Below are positions 34,781 to 45,617 of a stretch of DNA of 64,000 nt, piece after piece. Both the position numbers and the translations under genes were made by a program. How positions within the stretch are numbered: position 1 is the stretch's first letter; each line of letters opens with the position of its first letter. The notes beneath the pieces were generated by a model. That model saw only the letters and a list, made by a program, of their open reading frames with translations. It had not been told where the DNA came from and did not search any database. Origin of the DNA: Datura wrightii (taxonomy: Eukaryota > Streptophyta > Magnoliopsida > Solanales > Solanaceae); the NCBI GenBank assembly GCA_035772735.1, contig JASDFA010000001.1, forward strand, positions 55,629,001-55,693,000. Direction: 5' to 3'.

Positions 34781-35340
34781 CCTAACTTGCACATTCACGT
34801 GTTCCAAAGCGTAATGCCAATTAGAGGAATAAGATGTGCTCTTGAACCATTTCTTCTTATAGGAGTTAAGAGAATCTATGATAGAAGAATTCGTGAACTT
34901 GAAGCAAGGCACCAAAGGTGTAGAGGAGTATGGTCTCATGTTCACCCAATTATTTGGACATGCTCCGGAGGTGGTGCTAGACTTGAGAGCTAGAATGAGG
35001 AAGCAGAACAGGGTGTTCAAGGAATATTTGGACATGTTCATGATTGTGTTCATTAATGACATCCTTATATACTCTGGGAGCGAGGAAGAGCATGCCGCTC
35101 ACTTGAGAGTAGTGCTTCAGACTCTCAAGGATCATCAGTTGTATACAAAGTTCAACAAGTGTGAGTTTTGGTTAAACTCCATGGCGTTTTTGGGCCACGT
35201 GGTATCAAGTGAGGGCATAAGGGTAGATTCTCAAAAAATCGAGGCGGTGAAGAGTTGGCCTAGACTGGTGAACCCATCACATATCAGGAGCTTTTTGGGC
35301 TTAACAGGTTACTATTAGAGAATTGTTGAGGGATTTTCAT
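34781..35340 (+). pseudogene. E10 gag fused in frame to reverse transcriptase
   Basis: One open frame, 34878-35318, joins gag capsid (EFVNLKQGTKGVEEYGLMFT, HAPEVVLDLRARMRK) directly to the RT palm (NRVFKEYLDMFMIVF...) at about 35000. The end of gag, the zinc knuckle, the protease and the N-terminal RT are deleted. The RT active site reads F-I-N-D (35049-35060) instead of FIDD, so it is inactive. The thumb/connection follows (EFWLNSMAFLGHVV, IRSFLGLTGYY) until a TAG at 35316. Gag upstream of 34878 is also damaged. Confidence 0.88.
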
Positions 35341-35728
35341 CTATTGCAGTGCCTTTGGCCAAATTGAGTCAGAAGAAGGTAAAGTTCCAATTGCCAGAGG
35401 CTTGTGAGGAAATCTTCCAAGAAGTCAAGCCCCAGTGTTGACCCTACCCGAGGGTACCGATGGTTTTGTGGTGTATTGTGATGCTGCGAGAATCGGACTT
35501 GGGATTTTGTTGATGCAGCATGGGAAAGTGATAGCATTTTCCTCAAGATAGTTAAAAGTCCATGAGAGGAGTTACCCGACCCATGACCTTGAAGTGGCTG
35601 TTGTGGTATTCACATGGATGACATGGCGGTATTACTTATATGGGGTCCACGTGGATGTAATCATGGACCATAACAACTTGCAATATGTGTTCACGTAGAA
35701 AGATCTCAATCTTCAGCAAAGGAGATAG
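35341..35728 (+). pseudogene. E10 RNase H
   Basis: Plus strand, with VYCDAARIGLG (first Asp), GKVIAFSSR then TAG, PTHDLEVAVVVF, and M-D-H-N-N-L in place of the usual T-D-H-K-S-L near 35665. Further stops occur near 35697 and 35730. A short deletion near 35430 removes the linker. Non-functional. Confidence 0.85.
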
Positions 35729-37200
35729 TTGGAGCAACTGAAGGACTACGACATGAGTGTCCTTTACCACCGGGCTAAGGATAATGTAGTAGCCGACACA
35801 CTTAGTAGGCTCTCTATGGAGAGTATGTCCCATGTGGATGAGGTAAAGAAGGAATTGGTGAAAGATGTCCATCGACTAACAAGGTCAGGTGTAAGGTTGG
35901 TTGACTCGACCGATGGCGGTGTTGTGGTTCATAACGGATCAGAATCGTCCCTGGTGACTGAGGTGAAAGCTAGTCAGGATAAGGACCCAATATTGGTAAA
36001 GTTGAAGGAAACCATTCAAAATAAGAAGGTAGAGGTTTTCTCCAAAGGGGGAGATGGTGTGCTACGATACCAGGGTCGCTTATGTGTTCCCGATGTTGAT
36101 GATTTGAGGAGCCAAATGTTGCATGAGGCTCATGATCCAGATATTCCATCAATTCAGGTGCCACCAAGATGTACCATGACTTGCGAAAAATCTAATGGTG
36201 GAATGGCATGAAGAAGGATATTACTGAATTCGCAGACAAATGCCCGAACTGTCAGCCAGTAAAGGTCGAGCATCAAAGGTCGGGAGACGTACTTTAGGAT
36301 ATCAACATTCCTACTTGGAAGTTGGAATAGTATAACATGGATTTCATTACAGGCCTACCTGGAAGCGGGAATAGATTAACATGGATTTCATTACAGGCCT
36401 ACCTCGTATTCATGGACACTATGATCCTAATTGGGTGGTGATAGATAGGATGACCAAGGCTTCACATTTCCTACCGGTGAAAACCACAAATTTGAGCAAA
36501 TGATTATGCCGAACATTATATCCGGGAGTTGGTTCAATTACATGGAGTTCCCTTGTCTATTATTTCAGACCGAGGTACTCAATTTACCTCTCAGTTTTGG
36601 TGGTCTTTCAAAGAGGGCTTGGGACTTAAGTTAAACTCAGTACAACATTTCATCTGCTAACAGATGGTCAGGCGGAGCGGACAATTCAAACTCTCAAGGA
36701 AATGTTGGGAGCATGTGTGATGGACTTTAAAGGTAGTTGGGATGATCTCTAGCCCCTGATCGAATTCTCTTACAATAACAACTATCACTCCACTATCGAA
36801 ATGGCACCATTCAAGGCTCTCTATGGGTGGAGATGTAGATTGCCCATTAGATGGTTTGAGGTTGGTGAGGCAGCTAGGATAGGGACAAATTCGGTTCATG
36901 AGGCTATGGTGAAGGTTTAATTGATAAGAGACAGGCTGAAAATCGCTCAGAGTCATCAAAAGTCATATGCTGATGTGAGGAGGAGAGAGTTGGAGTTCGA
37001 GGTGGACGATTGGGTATTTATGAAGGTATCTCCCATGAAGGGATTCATGTGGTTCGGGAAGAAAGGAAAACTCAGTCCCCTCTATGTTGGTCCCTATCGG
37101 GTTATGAGAAGAGTTGGTAAGGTAGCATATGAGTTAGACTTACCCTCGGAGTTATCTTTCGTGCATCTTCATGTGTCACTTTTGAAGAAATATGTGGAAG
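35729..37200 (+). pseudogene. E10 integrase
   Basis: A 160-codon frame at 35729-36211 covers the pre-integrase region (MEQLKDYDMSVLYH, ADTLSRLSMESM, GGDGVLRYQGRLCV). The zinc-binding domain is frameshifted near 36140, although CPNC survives (36241-36253). The core Asp region is duplicated in tandem (44 bp, 36317-36404), which shifts the frame. Later parts include GQAERTIQTLKEML and the C-terminal 36921-37241 frame (KVSPMKGFMWFGKKGKLSP). Multiple stops. Confidence 0.87.
36317..36404 (+). repeat. 44-bp tandem duplication over the integrase core Asp
   Basis: Units 36317-36360 and 36361-36404 share aacatggatttcattacagg and differ at a few bases. The duplicated stretch encodes the N-M-D-F-I-T-G-L-P segment with the first catalytic Asp. 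Being 44 bp, it moves the downstream frame. Confidence 0.92.
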
Positions 37201-37430
37201 ACCCAGCCTTAGTAGTCTCGGTGGACATTGTTGGAGACTAGGATAGCCTTAGCTACGAGGAGGTTCCAGTCAAAATATTGGATCGTTAGATTCGGAGGGT
37301 GAGAAACAAAGAAGTAGCTTCAGTTAAAGTATTATGGAGAAATCAGCATGTTAAAGGAGCTATGTAGGAAGCCGAAGCGGATATGAAGGCTAAATGCCCT
37401 CACTTATTCTCTACCAGCTTAGTTTCGACT
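37201..37430 (+). pseudogene. E10 chromodomain
   Basis: Plus strand, with SYEEVPVKILDR, TAG, IRRVRNKEVASVKVLWRNQ, then the expected W-E-A reading as TAG-E-A near 37364 (TGG to TAG), then EADMKAKCPHLF. It shows E10 is a chromovirus. Broken by at least three stops. Confidence 0.82.
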
Positions 37431-37676
37431 TGAGGTATCAGTTTTTCTCTATGACTCCATTTAGTTTTCATGTTCAGTTCATGTGTTCCAGTTTCTTTTA
37501 TGTGTATGGATGGGTATGTGAAGCATGAGATCGGTTCATCTATGTGTTATGTATTAGAGGTACTCATTCCATTCATTTTCAATTTAAATGATTAGTATTT
37601 GAATATAATAATTGCATGTTTCTGTTTCCTTCTTGTTTCAAACATTTGAGGATGAATGTTCCCAAGGTGGAGATAT
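37431..37676 (+). other. E10 3' untranslated region and polypurine tract
   Basis: Ends aacatttgaggatgaatgtt then CCCAAGGTGGAGATAT (37661-37676) against the 3' LTR. It is the same architecture as E4, E9 and E11. Confidence 0.8.
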
Positions 37677-40011
37677 TGTTATACTCCAAAAGTCCAATGA
37701 TCGGACTCGAGAGTTGAAACGAGGAAAATATAATAGTGATGTTGCAGACTTAGGATGAGTCGTGGGACGACTCAAGAGGACATCCCACGAGTTGGCAGGT
37801 GACTTATGGGGATGCCTGGGAGGAGTTTGGGAAGTTGGAAGAAAGAGGGTCCCCACGGGCGTGGTAATGACTTGTGCTCTGACCCCACTAGTCGTTATGT
37901 CAGCCGTGGGGTGGGGAGAGAGAAAAGAGAAGAGAGAAGGACAGTTCACACAATGACTGGTGACCACGAGTCATGGTCATCCTAATGAGTCGTTAGGTTA
38001 GCTGTTACGAACCCAGGAGATTAGACAAGCAGTGTACTTGACGAGCTAGGTGATGAGTCGTTGTCTTGGAGCACGAGTCGTTAGGTCATCCGTTAGGACC
38101 ACCTGACAGTAATTGCCTGCAAATTTAGTAAGGGCCTTTTCATAATTACTAAGTTCCTAAAGCTTATACTACGTCATTTAAGGCTCATTCTAGTGGGTTT
38201 TAAGAGGAGAAAACCTATTCTAAGTTATTTTCTTCCATGAATGCAATCTTGAGAGGTTGAAGAGGTGATCTAGAGCAATTCTTCAAGGTTTTCATTCAAA
38301 TCTCTCTTGGATAATCAGACAAGTGGTAGAATTAATCCCTTCCAGGTATATAGGGTTATGAGTGGGTGTATTCTTCCATACCCATACCCAATTTCTATCT
38401 AAATATGAGAATTTCCTTTGATCAAGTATGGGGTTTCTACCCAAATGCATGAATCTTCAATTTCTTTGCATGGGTATGAATTGATATTTTATTATGAAAT
38501 TGTGAATCATGGGCTGATTTTATATTGATTTCAACTAAAATTATATCTCTAGCTTTATAAATGTTGAAACCCATTCATGATATGATCATGAAAAGTGAGA
38601 TTTGCGAAGCATATGTTAAAATGATGAGATATTATGATGAAAAACATGGTTTGAAACTACCCACGTCTATAATTATGTTTTCGATGAGAATTGTGTATTT
38701 CTAAGTATGATAAAGCTTTCGACAATGCCCACATGTTAAGTTTAAATTCCTAAACTAAGATTACCATATTGTTTTGGAGCGAACACTATCAAATTTTACC
38801 TTCTAGCTTGTCGTGCGTTTTGAGTTAAGTCTTCCTACGCACAGCTTACCATATGGATTTGGAGAAAAGACTCCCAAGTATGTATTCAACTTGTGGTATA
38901 TTTTGAACTAAGCTTCTCATATGCATGATTTCGTATTTGAGATGTATTGATCATTGAGCTTCGTCAATAGACAATGTTGAGCTTCATTATATATAATGTA
39001 TAGAATTGCATGTTTTTGGAGAAGAGTCTAGCACTGAGCGGGCTAAGGGTCGATCACCCTATGCCCCAGAACTATGCGCCAACGTAGATTGATACTATTA
39101 TATTATTGGGACGTCCCTTGTGATCTATCCCCAGCCCGAATGGCCCATGAGCTTGATATCAATATCATGGTAGCATCCTTAGCCCTGGCAAGGTTTTGGA
39201 CGGCTCTTCCCACTTGAGTGTAATAGTCGGGACCACGTAAGCTCTATCGTGGTATGTCGGTTATGTGACGACTCTCCCATTATCTATATGATTCAGAATT
39301 GCATATTCATTACTCATGGTTATTATTTTATACATGCATGTTCTAAAAGAAAGATTTGAATCAATGTTAAGTTTTAATATAAATGTCATGTCTCATCTTT
39401 GAGTCATTCGAGTCAGTGGGTTTTTATAAAGTATGTATTGTAATGATATGAAAAGACCATGATTTCAGAAAGAATGCATGCAAACCGTACTCTCAGTTAG
39501 TGATGTTTATATTTCTACTATTGTGTAGTCCTAAAGTGATTTTTTTCCTTACTTTAGCGATTTTACTTACCTCACATACTCGGTACATTCCACGTATTGA
39601 TCGCATACTTTCTATGTTGTATCATTTCATGATTCAGGACTCGACTCTCAGGTTCAGCCCTACTCTTAGACAGCTTATCGGAGTTAACGTCTGCTTGTTG
39701 GTGAGTCCTCATCTTCGGAGGACTAGACTATCCATCTTTTGTTTATGTATTTTAGTTTTCAGCTTGTTGAGTTAGTCGGGATCTTGTCCCATCAACTCGT
39801 CATGTTTAGAGGCTATTCATATATATGTATGCATTCATCATTGTATTTTATATTCGTATGTTATATTTAAGTTAGACTACTGGTATGATGGTATTGATAG
39901 TTATTCAGTTCTTGATTGAGTTAGATGTATGCTTATGTAATGGATCGACTTGGGGTCTCACAGGGATCCTTGTCCCATGTCGCGATGCGAGTCTCCGTTA
40001 GGGTCGTGACA
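37677..40011 (+). repeat. E10 3' LTR, 2.3 kb
   Basis: TGTTATACTCCAAAAG to CGTGACA, 2335 bp. It carries palindromic motifs at 37750-38100, a TATA candidate at 38987-38998, a stem-loop at 39618-39636 and a perfect 7-bp-stem hairpin AGTCCTC-7nt-GAGGACT at 39704-39724. The longest open frame (37638-37967, minus) is antisense to the palindromic block and not a gene. Confidence 0.93.
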
Positions 40012-40538
40012 AATATTTACTTAGTGAACTTGCTGTCCTACTCTTATGGACTTTTATGTGTTTTAATTGTTCGTTTTTACTTATCTTGCATACTCAGTAC
40101 ATTCAAAGACTAACCATATACTCTTTGTTGTATCATTTCATGATACAGGCTCTGATATTCAAGTTCAGCCCCGCCATTATATGATTCTCAGAGTTCACAT
40201 CCCTCAGCCAATGTTGGTGAGTCCTTATCCTTCGAGGACATTCAATCATTTGTAAGTATGTTCCTTCAGTTGTAGACTATTTTCGAGCTAATTAAGGATG
40301 TTGTCCCATCAACTCATCAGTTATGTTAGAGGCTATTCAGACATTATGTAGAAATCAACTTGTCAATTGTTAATTAGATATCATCTTGATATGTATGCAG
40401 ACTTCCACTATTATGTATGTTACATTTTCTCTTATTTATGTTGAGTTTTTGATATCACGTTCCTACCATGGGTCGACTTGGAGCCTCCTAGGTTCTTTGT
40501 CCCGTGTCTTGATCAGGGCCTATGTTTGGGCCGTGACA
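40012..40538 (+). repeat. E9 5' LTR, remaining part
   Basis: Resumes the LTR interrupted at 31013, as shown by the match across the junction with the uninterrupted E9 3' LTR (47205-47230). It contains the stem-loop at 40129-40147 and ends GGGCCGTGACA at 40538. Confidence 0.9.
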
Positions 40539-40748
40539 AACTTGGTATCAGAGCATTAGGTTTTGAAGTGTCCCAGGGTGTCTGAAAGCTGCATTAAGTA
40601 GAGTTTTTTTCATGGGTGTAAAGCGTGCCACACTTATGACGAAGAGTCTACGATACGTTTTAGGAAATATTCCCTTCTTTCATTATCTATGTCATCGATG
40701 AAATGTCACTTTATCCTTCTAACTCGTGCTATATGCATTTGCAGAATC
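40539..40748 (+). other. E9 primer binding site and leader
   Basis: TTGGTATCAGAGC (40542-40554) is an intact initiator-Met-tRNA primer site, the best preserved in the window. The rest is non-coding up to the gag ATG. Confidence 0.9.
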
Positions 40749-41930
40749 ATGCCTCCTCGCTGAGTTAACAAAAATGAAAGTGGCCATGAAAATGAAAACA
40801 GAAATGGGTACCAGCGGGCCCCACCAGCCCCCGAGGATCAGGTACCCGAGTAGGTTGCCCAAGCAGAGTTCAAGGCAGCCATAAAGATGCTAGCTCAGGC
40901 TTTGACCACCCAGGTCAACCAATAGATAGTAGCACATTTCCCTCAGAATGGGAATGCGGCAGTGGCAAGAGTCAAAGATTTATTAAGGATGAACCCTATA
41001 GAGTTCCTTAGGTCAAAGGTGGATGAGGATCCACATGATTTTATTGTTGAGGTTCTAAAGATCACCCAGATCGTGAGGGTGACCGGGGAGGAGGAGTACG
41101 CAGATCAAGCCTCGTATCAGTTGAAAGGGGTTGCGCACATCTGGTTTTGGCAATAGATGGATAGTAGGACTGTTGGAGCAGGGCCCATTGGTTGGTATGA
41201 GTTCCATACCGCACTTCTGGATCGGTTCTTTCCTCTTGAGATAAGGGAGATTTAGGTAGCTGAATTTTTGAACCAGAAGTAGGGTAACATGAAAGTCTAG
41301 GAGTATTCTTTGGAGTTCACTCGTTTGTCAAAATATGCGCCAGAGCTAGTGCCTGATCAAAGAGCTCAAGTGAGCATGTTTGTACATGGAGTAGCGGACT
41401 ACCTGGTCAAGGATTGTAAGACAACCATGCTTTATCAGGATATTGATCTTCCTCGATTGGTTTTGTACACCCAACAGATAGAGGTGGTACACCTGAGAGA
41501 GAGAGAGAGAGGCCAAGAGGGCAAGGACAGACAATTATGAGTTCTCTAAGCAGAGATCGGGAGGTGGACATCACCAGCAGTCTCATCAGAGGTCATTAGC
41601 TCTAGCGGCATCATCGACCAGTGAACCATCAAGATCGCGAGGTGATCATAGGAGCAGAGCCTCAAGTTCGAGGGGTTAGAGTAGCAGGCAGATAGAGCGT
41701 ACCTTCCTGGCCTGCGGGAATTGTGGCAAGAATCATATATGAGAGAGCTTGATGGGGACAAATATCTGCTTTGGGTGTGGTAGATCCGGCCACATGAGCC
41801 GGGAGTGTCCCTTGGCTAAACAAGGTAGTACTAGAGGCCGCTCTCAGGCTACCAGTTCAGCAGCAGCCCCAGCTCAACAGGGTGCATCCACCAGTGCAGG
41901 TGGTGGCAAACGCTAGAACAAGGTTTATGC
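40749..41930 (+). pseudogene. E9 gag, many nonsense codons
   Basis: ATG at 40749 (MPPR then TGA). The capsid follows: MNPIEFLRSKVDEDPHDFIV (40989-41048), EYADQASYQLKGVAHIWFWQ, then EYSLEFTRLSKYAPELVPDQ (41303-41362). The nucleocapsid zinc knuckle C-F-G-C-x4-H-x4-C at 41767-41808 is intact, preceded by C-G-N-C-G-K-N-H. At least eight in-frame stops, mostly TAG where relatives have Gln or Trp, with little frameshifting before 41520. A short GA tract lies at about 41494-41511. The copy appears to have died by point mutation. Confidence 0.9.
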
Positions 41931-42400
41931 CTTTGCTTCCCGACAGGAATAGGAGATTTCACCAGATTGTGTCACCATTATGTGATGAGTATTCCATTTT
42001 GATGTATATGCATTGTTAGATCTGGGGGCTACTTTATCCTTTGTGAAGCGCTATGTTGCTAGTAATTTCTGAGTTAGTCCCTAAATCCTATCAGAACCCT
42101 TCTCAGTGTTTACTCCAATCAGTGATTCATATATAGCTCGACAGGTAAATTTAAATTGCCCTGTCATTGTCCTTTAGAAAGTCACCTCAGTAGATTTAGT
42201 AGATCTAGCCATGACAGATTTTGATGTTATTTTGGGCATGGATTGGCTACATGCATGTTATGCCTTAGTAAATTGTTGAACCCGCGTGGTAGAGTTTCGA
42301 TTTCCGGGTAAGCCAGTCCTAGAATGGAAGGGTAGTTCAGTTGTTCCTATAGGTCGCTTCATTTCCTACCTTAAGGCCAGAAAGATGATATCTAAGGTTT
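41931..42400 (+). pseudogene. E9 protease
   Basis: The retropepsin active site reads L-D-L-G-A (42016-42030); relatives E11 and E1 have D-P-G, so this is a Pro-to-Leu (CCx to CTx) change. Downstream are TDFDVILGMDWLHACYALVN and EWKGSSVVPIGRFISYLKAR. In-frame TAG codons lie in several places and there is a TGA near 42070. Confidence 0.85.
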
Positions 42401-43180
42401 GCGTGTACATCTAGTTAGGGTTAAGGACGCTACATCCGTAACCCCGACTATCCTGTCAATTCTTGTAGTATGCCAAGATCCAAAAGTGTTTCCAGATGAC
42501 TTATCGGGAATTCCTCCTGAGCAGAAGATCGATTTTGGTATTGACCTTCATCCCGATACACAGCCTAATCTATTCCTCCTTACAGAATGGCTCCAGCTAA
42601 GCTAAAGGAGTTGAAGGAGCAGTTGAAAGATCTCTTAGACAAGGGTTTCATTAGACCTATCAAATCCCCGTGGGGTGCACCAGTCTTCTTTGTCTGGAAG
42701 AAGGACGGTTCCCTCTGGATGTGCATTTACTATCAACAATTGAACAAATTCACCATCAAGAACAAGTATCCCCTCCCCATGATTAATGATTTGTTTGACT
42801 GATTTCAGGGTGCTAAGTTCTTTTCAAAGATAGACCTCAGATTCGAATACCATCAACTTAGGGTTCGGGAGAGTGACATCCTTAAGACAGCCTTCGAGAC
42901 TCGGTATGGTCACTATGAGTTTGTAGCTATGTCTTTTGGACTAACGAATGCTCCAACAACTTTTATGGACTTGATAAATAGGGTGTTCAAGCCATATTTG
43001 GATATGTTCATGATCGTGTTCATAGATAACATTCTCATATACTCTCGGATTGAGGATAGCGTGCCGCTAATTTGATGGTGGTGTTACAGACTCGAAGGAT
43101 CACCAATTATCTGCTAAGTTAAACAAATGCGAGTTTTGGCTAGACTTAGTAGCATTTTTAGGTCATGTGTTGTCAAATGA
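42401..43180 (+). pseudogene. E9 reverse transcriptase
   Basis: Linker 42399-42605 (VFPDDLSGIPPEQKIDFGID), frameshift near 42590, then fingers and palm (MAPAKLKELKEQLKDLLDKG, SPWGAPVFF, KNKYPLPMINDLFD then TGA, SFGLTNAPTTFMDLINRVFK). The catalytic tetrad is F-I-D-N at 43019-43030, with Asn for the last Asp. A frameshift follows near 43060. Inactive. Confidence 0.9.
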
Positions 43181-43736
43181 GGGTGTATAGGTGGACTCCC
43201 AAGAGATAGAAATGGTGAAGAATTGTCCTAGACCAGTGAGTCCTTCGGATATCAGGAGCTTCTTGGGTTCAGTTGGTTACTACAGGAGGTTTGTGGAGGG
43301 ATTTTCATCCATTGCAGCACCGTTGACTAAGTTGACCTAGAAGAAAGTGAAGTTTCAATGGTCAGAGTCCTATGAGAAGAGCTTACAAGAGTTAAAGACT
43401 TGACTCACCTCAACACCAGTGTTGACTCTACCTGAGGGTACCGATGGGTTTGTGGTATATTGTGACACTTCGAGGATCATCCTTGGTTGTGTATTAATGC
43501 AGCACGGTAAAGTTATAGCCTATGTTTCCAGGCAGCTGAAAGTCCATGAAAAGAACTACCCGACTCACGACCTCGAGTTGGCAGCGGTTGTATTTTCCTT
43601 GAAAATTTGGAGACACTATCTGTATGGGGTCCATGTGGATGTGTTTATAGACCATAAAAGCCTATAGTACATGTTTACCCAAAAAGTTCTAAACCTACAT
43701 TAGAGAAGGTGGTTGGAGCTTCTTCAAGATTAAGAT
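43181..43736 (+). pseudogene. E9 RT connection and RNase H
   Basis: Contains DIRSFLGSVGYYRRFVEGFS near 43248-43307, then the RNase H at 43419-43667 (LTLPEGTDGFVVYCDTS, HGKVIAYVSRQLKVHEKNYP, DLELAAVVFSLKIW, FIDHKSL). Compared with relatives, T-D-H is I-D-H. TAG codons follow (about 43665 and 43699). Confidence 0.87.
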
Positions 43737-45010
43737 ATGAGTGTCCTTTATCACCTAGGTAAGCCTAATGTGGTAGCAGACACTCTTAGCAGGCTTTCTA
43801 TGGGGAGTGTGACCCATGTAGATGAGGAGAGGAAAGAGTTAGTGAAGGATGTGCATCAACATGCACGACTAGGAGTTTGTCATATTGACTCGACGGATGG
43901 TGGTGTCATTATTCAGAATGGCTCAGAATCTTCCTTGGTGACCAAAGTCAAAGCTAGACAAGACGAGGATCCTATTTCTTTCAAGTTGAAGGAAGCTATT
44001 CAAAATCTGAATGTGAAGGTCTTCTCTCAAGGGGGAGATGGTGTACTACGATATCAGGGTCGGTTGTGTGTACTGGGTGTTGATGACTTGAGGGAGCGGA
44101 TGTTGCATGAGGCTCTTGGTTCTAGATATTCTATTCACCCAGGTGCCACCAAGATGTATCGTGACATACATGATGTTTATTGCTGGAATGGCATGAACAA
44201 GGACATAGTAGAGTTTGTGGCTAAGTATCCCAATTGTCAACAGGTGAAGGTTGAGCATCAAAGACCTGGAGGTGTGCTTCAGGACGTTAACATTCCTACT
44301 TGGATTTCGGAGGAAATCAACATGGACTTTATTATAGGTTTTCCTCACACTCGTCGACAATATTACTCTATTTGAGTGGTCATGGATACGTTGACTAAAG
44401 CAGCCCATTTTCTAGCGGTCAATACTACAGACTTAGGGGAGGATTATACTAAGTTATACATTCGAGAGTTAGTTCAGTTGCATGGAGTGTCCTTGTCCAT
44501 TATATTAGATAGAGGTACTCAGTTTACCTCCCATTTTTAGAGATTATTTTTGAAAGGACTTGGCACTCAAGTCAAGCTTAGCACAGCATTTCACTCGCAA
44601 ACAGATCGTCAAGCTGAGTGGAACATTTAGACTCATGTGGATATGTTGAGAGCGTGTGTGATTGATTTCAAGGGTAGTTGGGATGACCATTTTCCTCTCA
44701 TCGAGTTTGCGTTCAACAACGGCTACCATTCCAGCATTTAGATGTCTCCGTTTGAGGCTCTCTATGGGAGAAGATGTAGATCGCCTATTACTTGGTTCGA
44801 AGTCGGTCAAGCTGCAATGATAGGACCAAATTCAGTTCATGAGGCTTTGTAGAAAGTTTGGCTTATAAGGGACAGGTTAAAAATAGCTCAGTGTCGCCAA
44901 AAGTCCTATGCGGATGTGAGAAGGAAAGAGCTTGAGTTTGAAGTTGGTGAGTAGGTGTTTCTGAAGGTTTCTCCCATGAAGGGAGTGTTAAAATTCAGAA
45001 GGAAATGGAA
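43737..45010 (+). pseudogene. E9 integrase
   Basis: The longest intact pol frame in the window (43737-44375, 212 codons). Pre-integrase sequence is followed by the zinc-binding domain (HPGATKMYRDI, then AKYPNCQQVK); the second His is Arg and the first Cys is Tyr. The core has NMDFIIGFPHTRRQYYSI then TGA, LDRGTQFTSHF then TAG, and FPLIEFAFNNGYHSSI. At least eight stops occur downstream to KVSPMKGVLKF. The zinc-ligand losses mean it would be inactive even without the stops. Confidence 0.9.
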
Positions 45011-45330
45011 ACTCAGTCCTTTAGTTCATACCGGATTGTGAAACGGGATGGAAAGGTAACTTATGAGTTGGAGTTGCCCTCAAAATTGGCTTCAGTTCAT
45101 CCGGTGTTCCATATGTCTCTTTTAAAGAAGAGCTTGGGTGATCCAGCTTTGGTTGTCCCGGTAGACAGTGTAGTTATGAAGGATAGCCTTGGCTATGAGG
45201 AGATTCCGGTGGAAATACTTGATCATCAGGTTCGAAAGCTAAGTAACAAAGAAGTAGCCTCAGTCAAGGTTTTGTGTAGGACCAGCATGTCGAGTGAGTT
45301 GCGTGGGAAGCTAAAGTAGATGTGATGGCT
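45011..45330 (+). pseudogene. E9 integrase C-terminus and chromodomain
   Basis: A single 104-codon frame (45005-45319) runs from RIVKRDGKVTYELELPSKLA and HPVFHMSLLKKSL to the chromodomain (YEEIPVEILDHQVRKLSNKE, VASVKVL). A frameshift near 45275 puts the end of the chromodomain (A-W-E-A) in another frame. Confidence 0.85.
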
Positions 45331-45617
45331 AAGTCCCCACATCTATTCCCTCCTGGCTCAGTTCCATCTTGAGGTATCAGTTTCCTCCCTAGTACTCTAT
45401 TCAGTTTCATGTTCAGTTGATGTCCCCCTATTTCTTTCATGTCAATGCAGGAATGTGTGATTCATGAATTCAGTTTAGTCATGTATTTTAGTTCGGAGTT
45501 AGTCACTCTGTCAGTTTTCTGCTTTGAAGGTTTAGTAATTGATATGGAAGTTGCATTTCTCAGCTTTTCAGTATGTTTATTCACATTCAAGGATGAAAGT
45601 TTCCAAAGGGGAGATAT
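45331..45617 (+). other. E9 3' untranslated region and polypurine tract
   Basis: The end has cacattcaaggatgaaagtt followed by AAAGGGGAGATAT (45605-45617) against the 3' LTR at 45618. Confidence 0.8.

Larger units (their letters stand above)
31014..40011 (+). mobile_element. E10: chromovirus inserted in the E9 5' LTR
   Basis: An 9.0-kb plus-strand element. Its LTRs, 31014-33358 and 37677-40011, share their whole length. The flanking duplications are gatat (31009-31013) and aatat (40012-40016), differing by one transition. The interior is composite: a short leader, an AT-rich island of unknown origin, the tail of a foreign LTR with its own primer site, then a deleted gag-pol with integrase and chromodomain. 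The interior is therefore not that of a simple master copy. Confidence 0.9.

Noticed and set aside
37638..37967. 109-codon minus-strand frame
   Set aside because: It spans the E10 polypurine tract and the LTR start and is the antisense shadow of the palindromic block; the 5' LTR does not keep it.
40542..40554. tRNA-like sequence TTGGTATCAGAGC
   Set aside because: This and similar sites are primer binding sites complementary to a tRNA 3' end; no cloverleaf is present.
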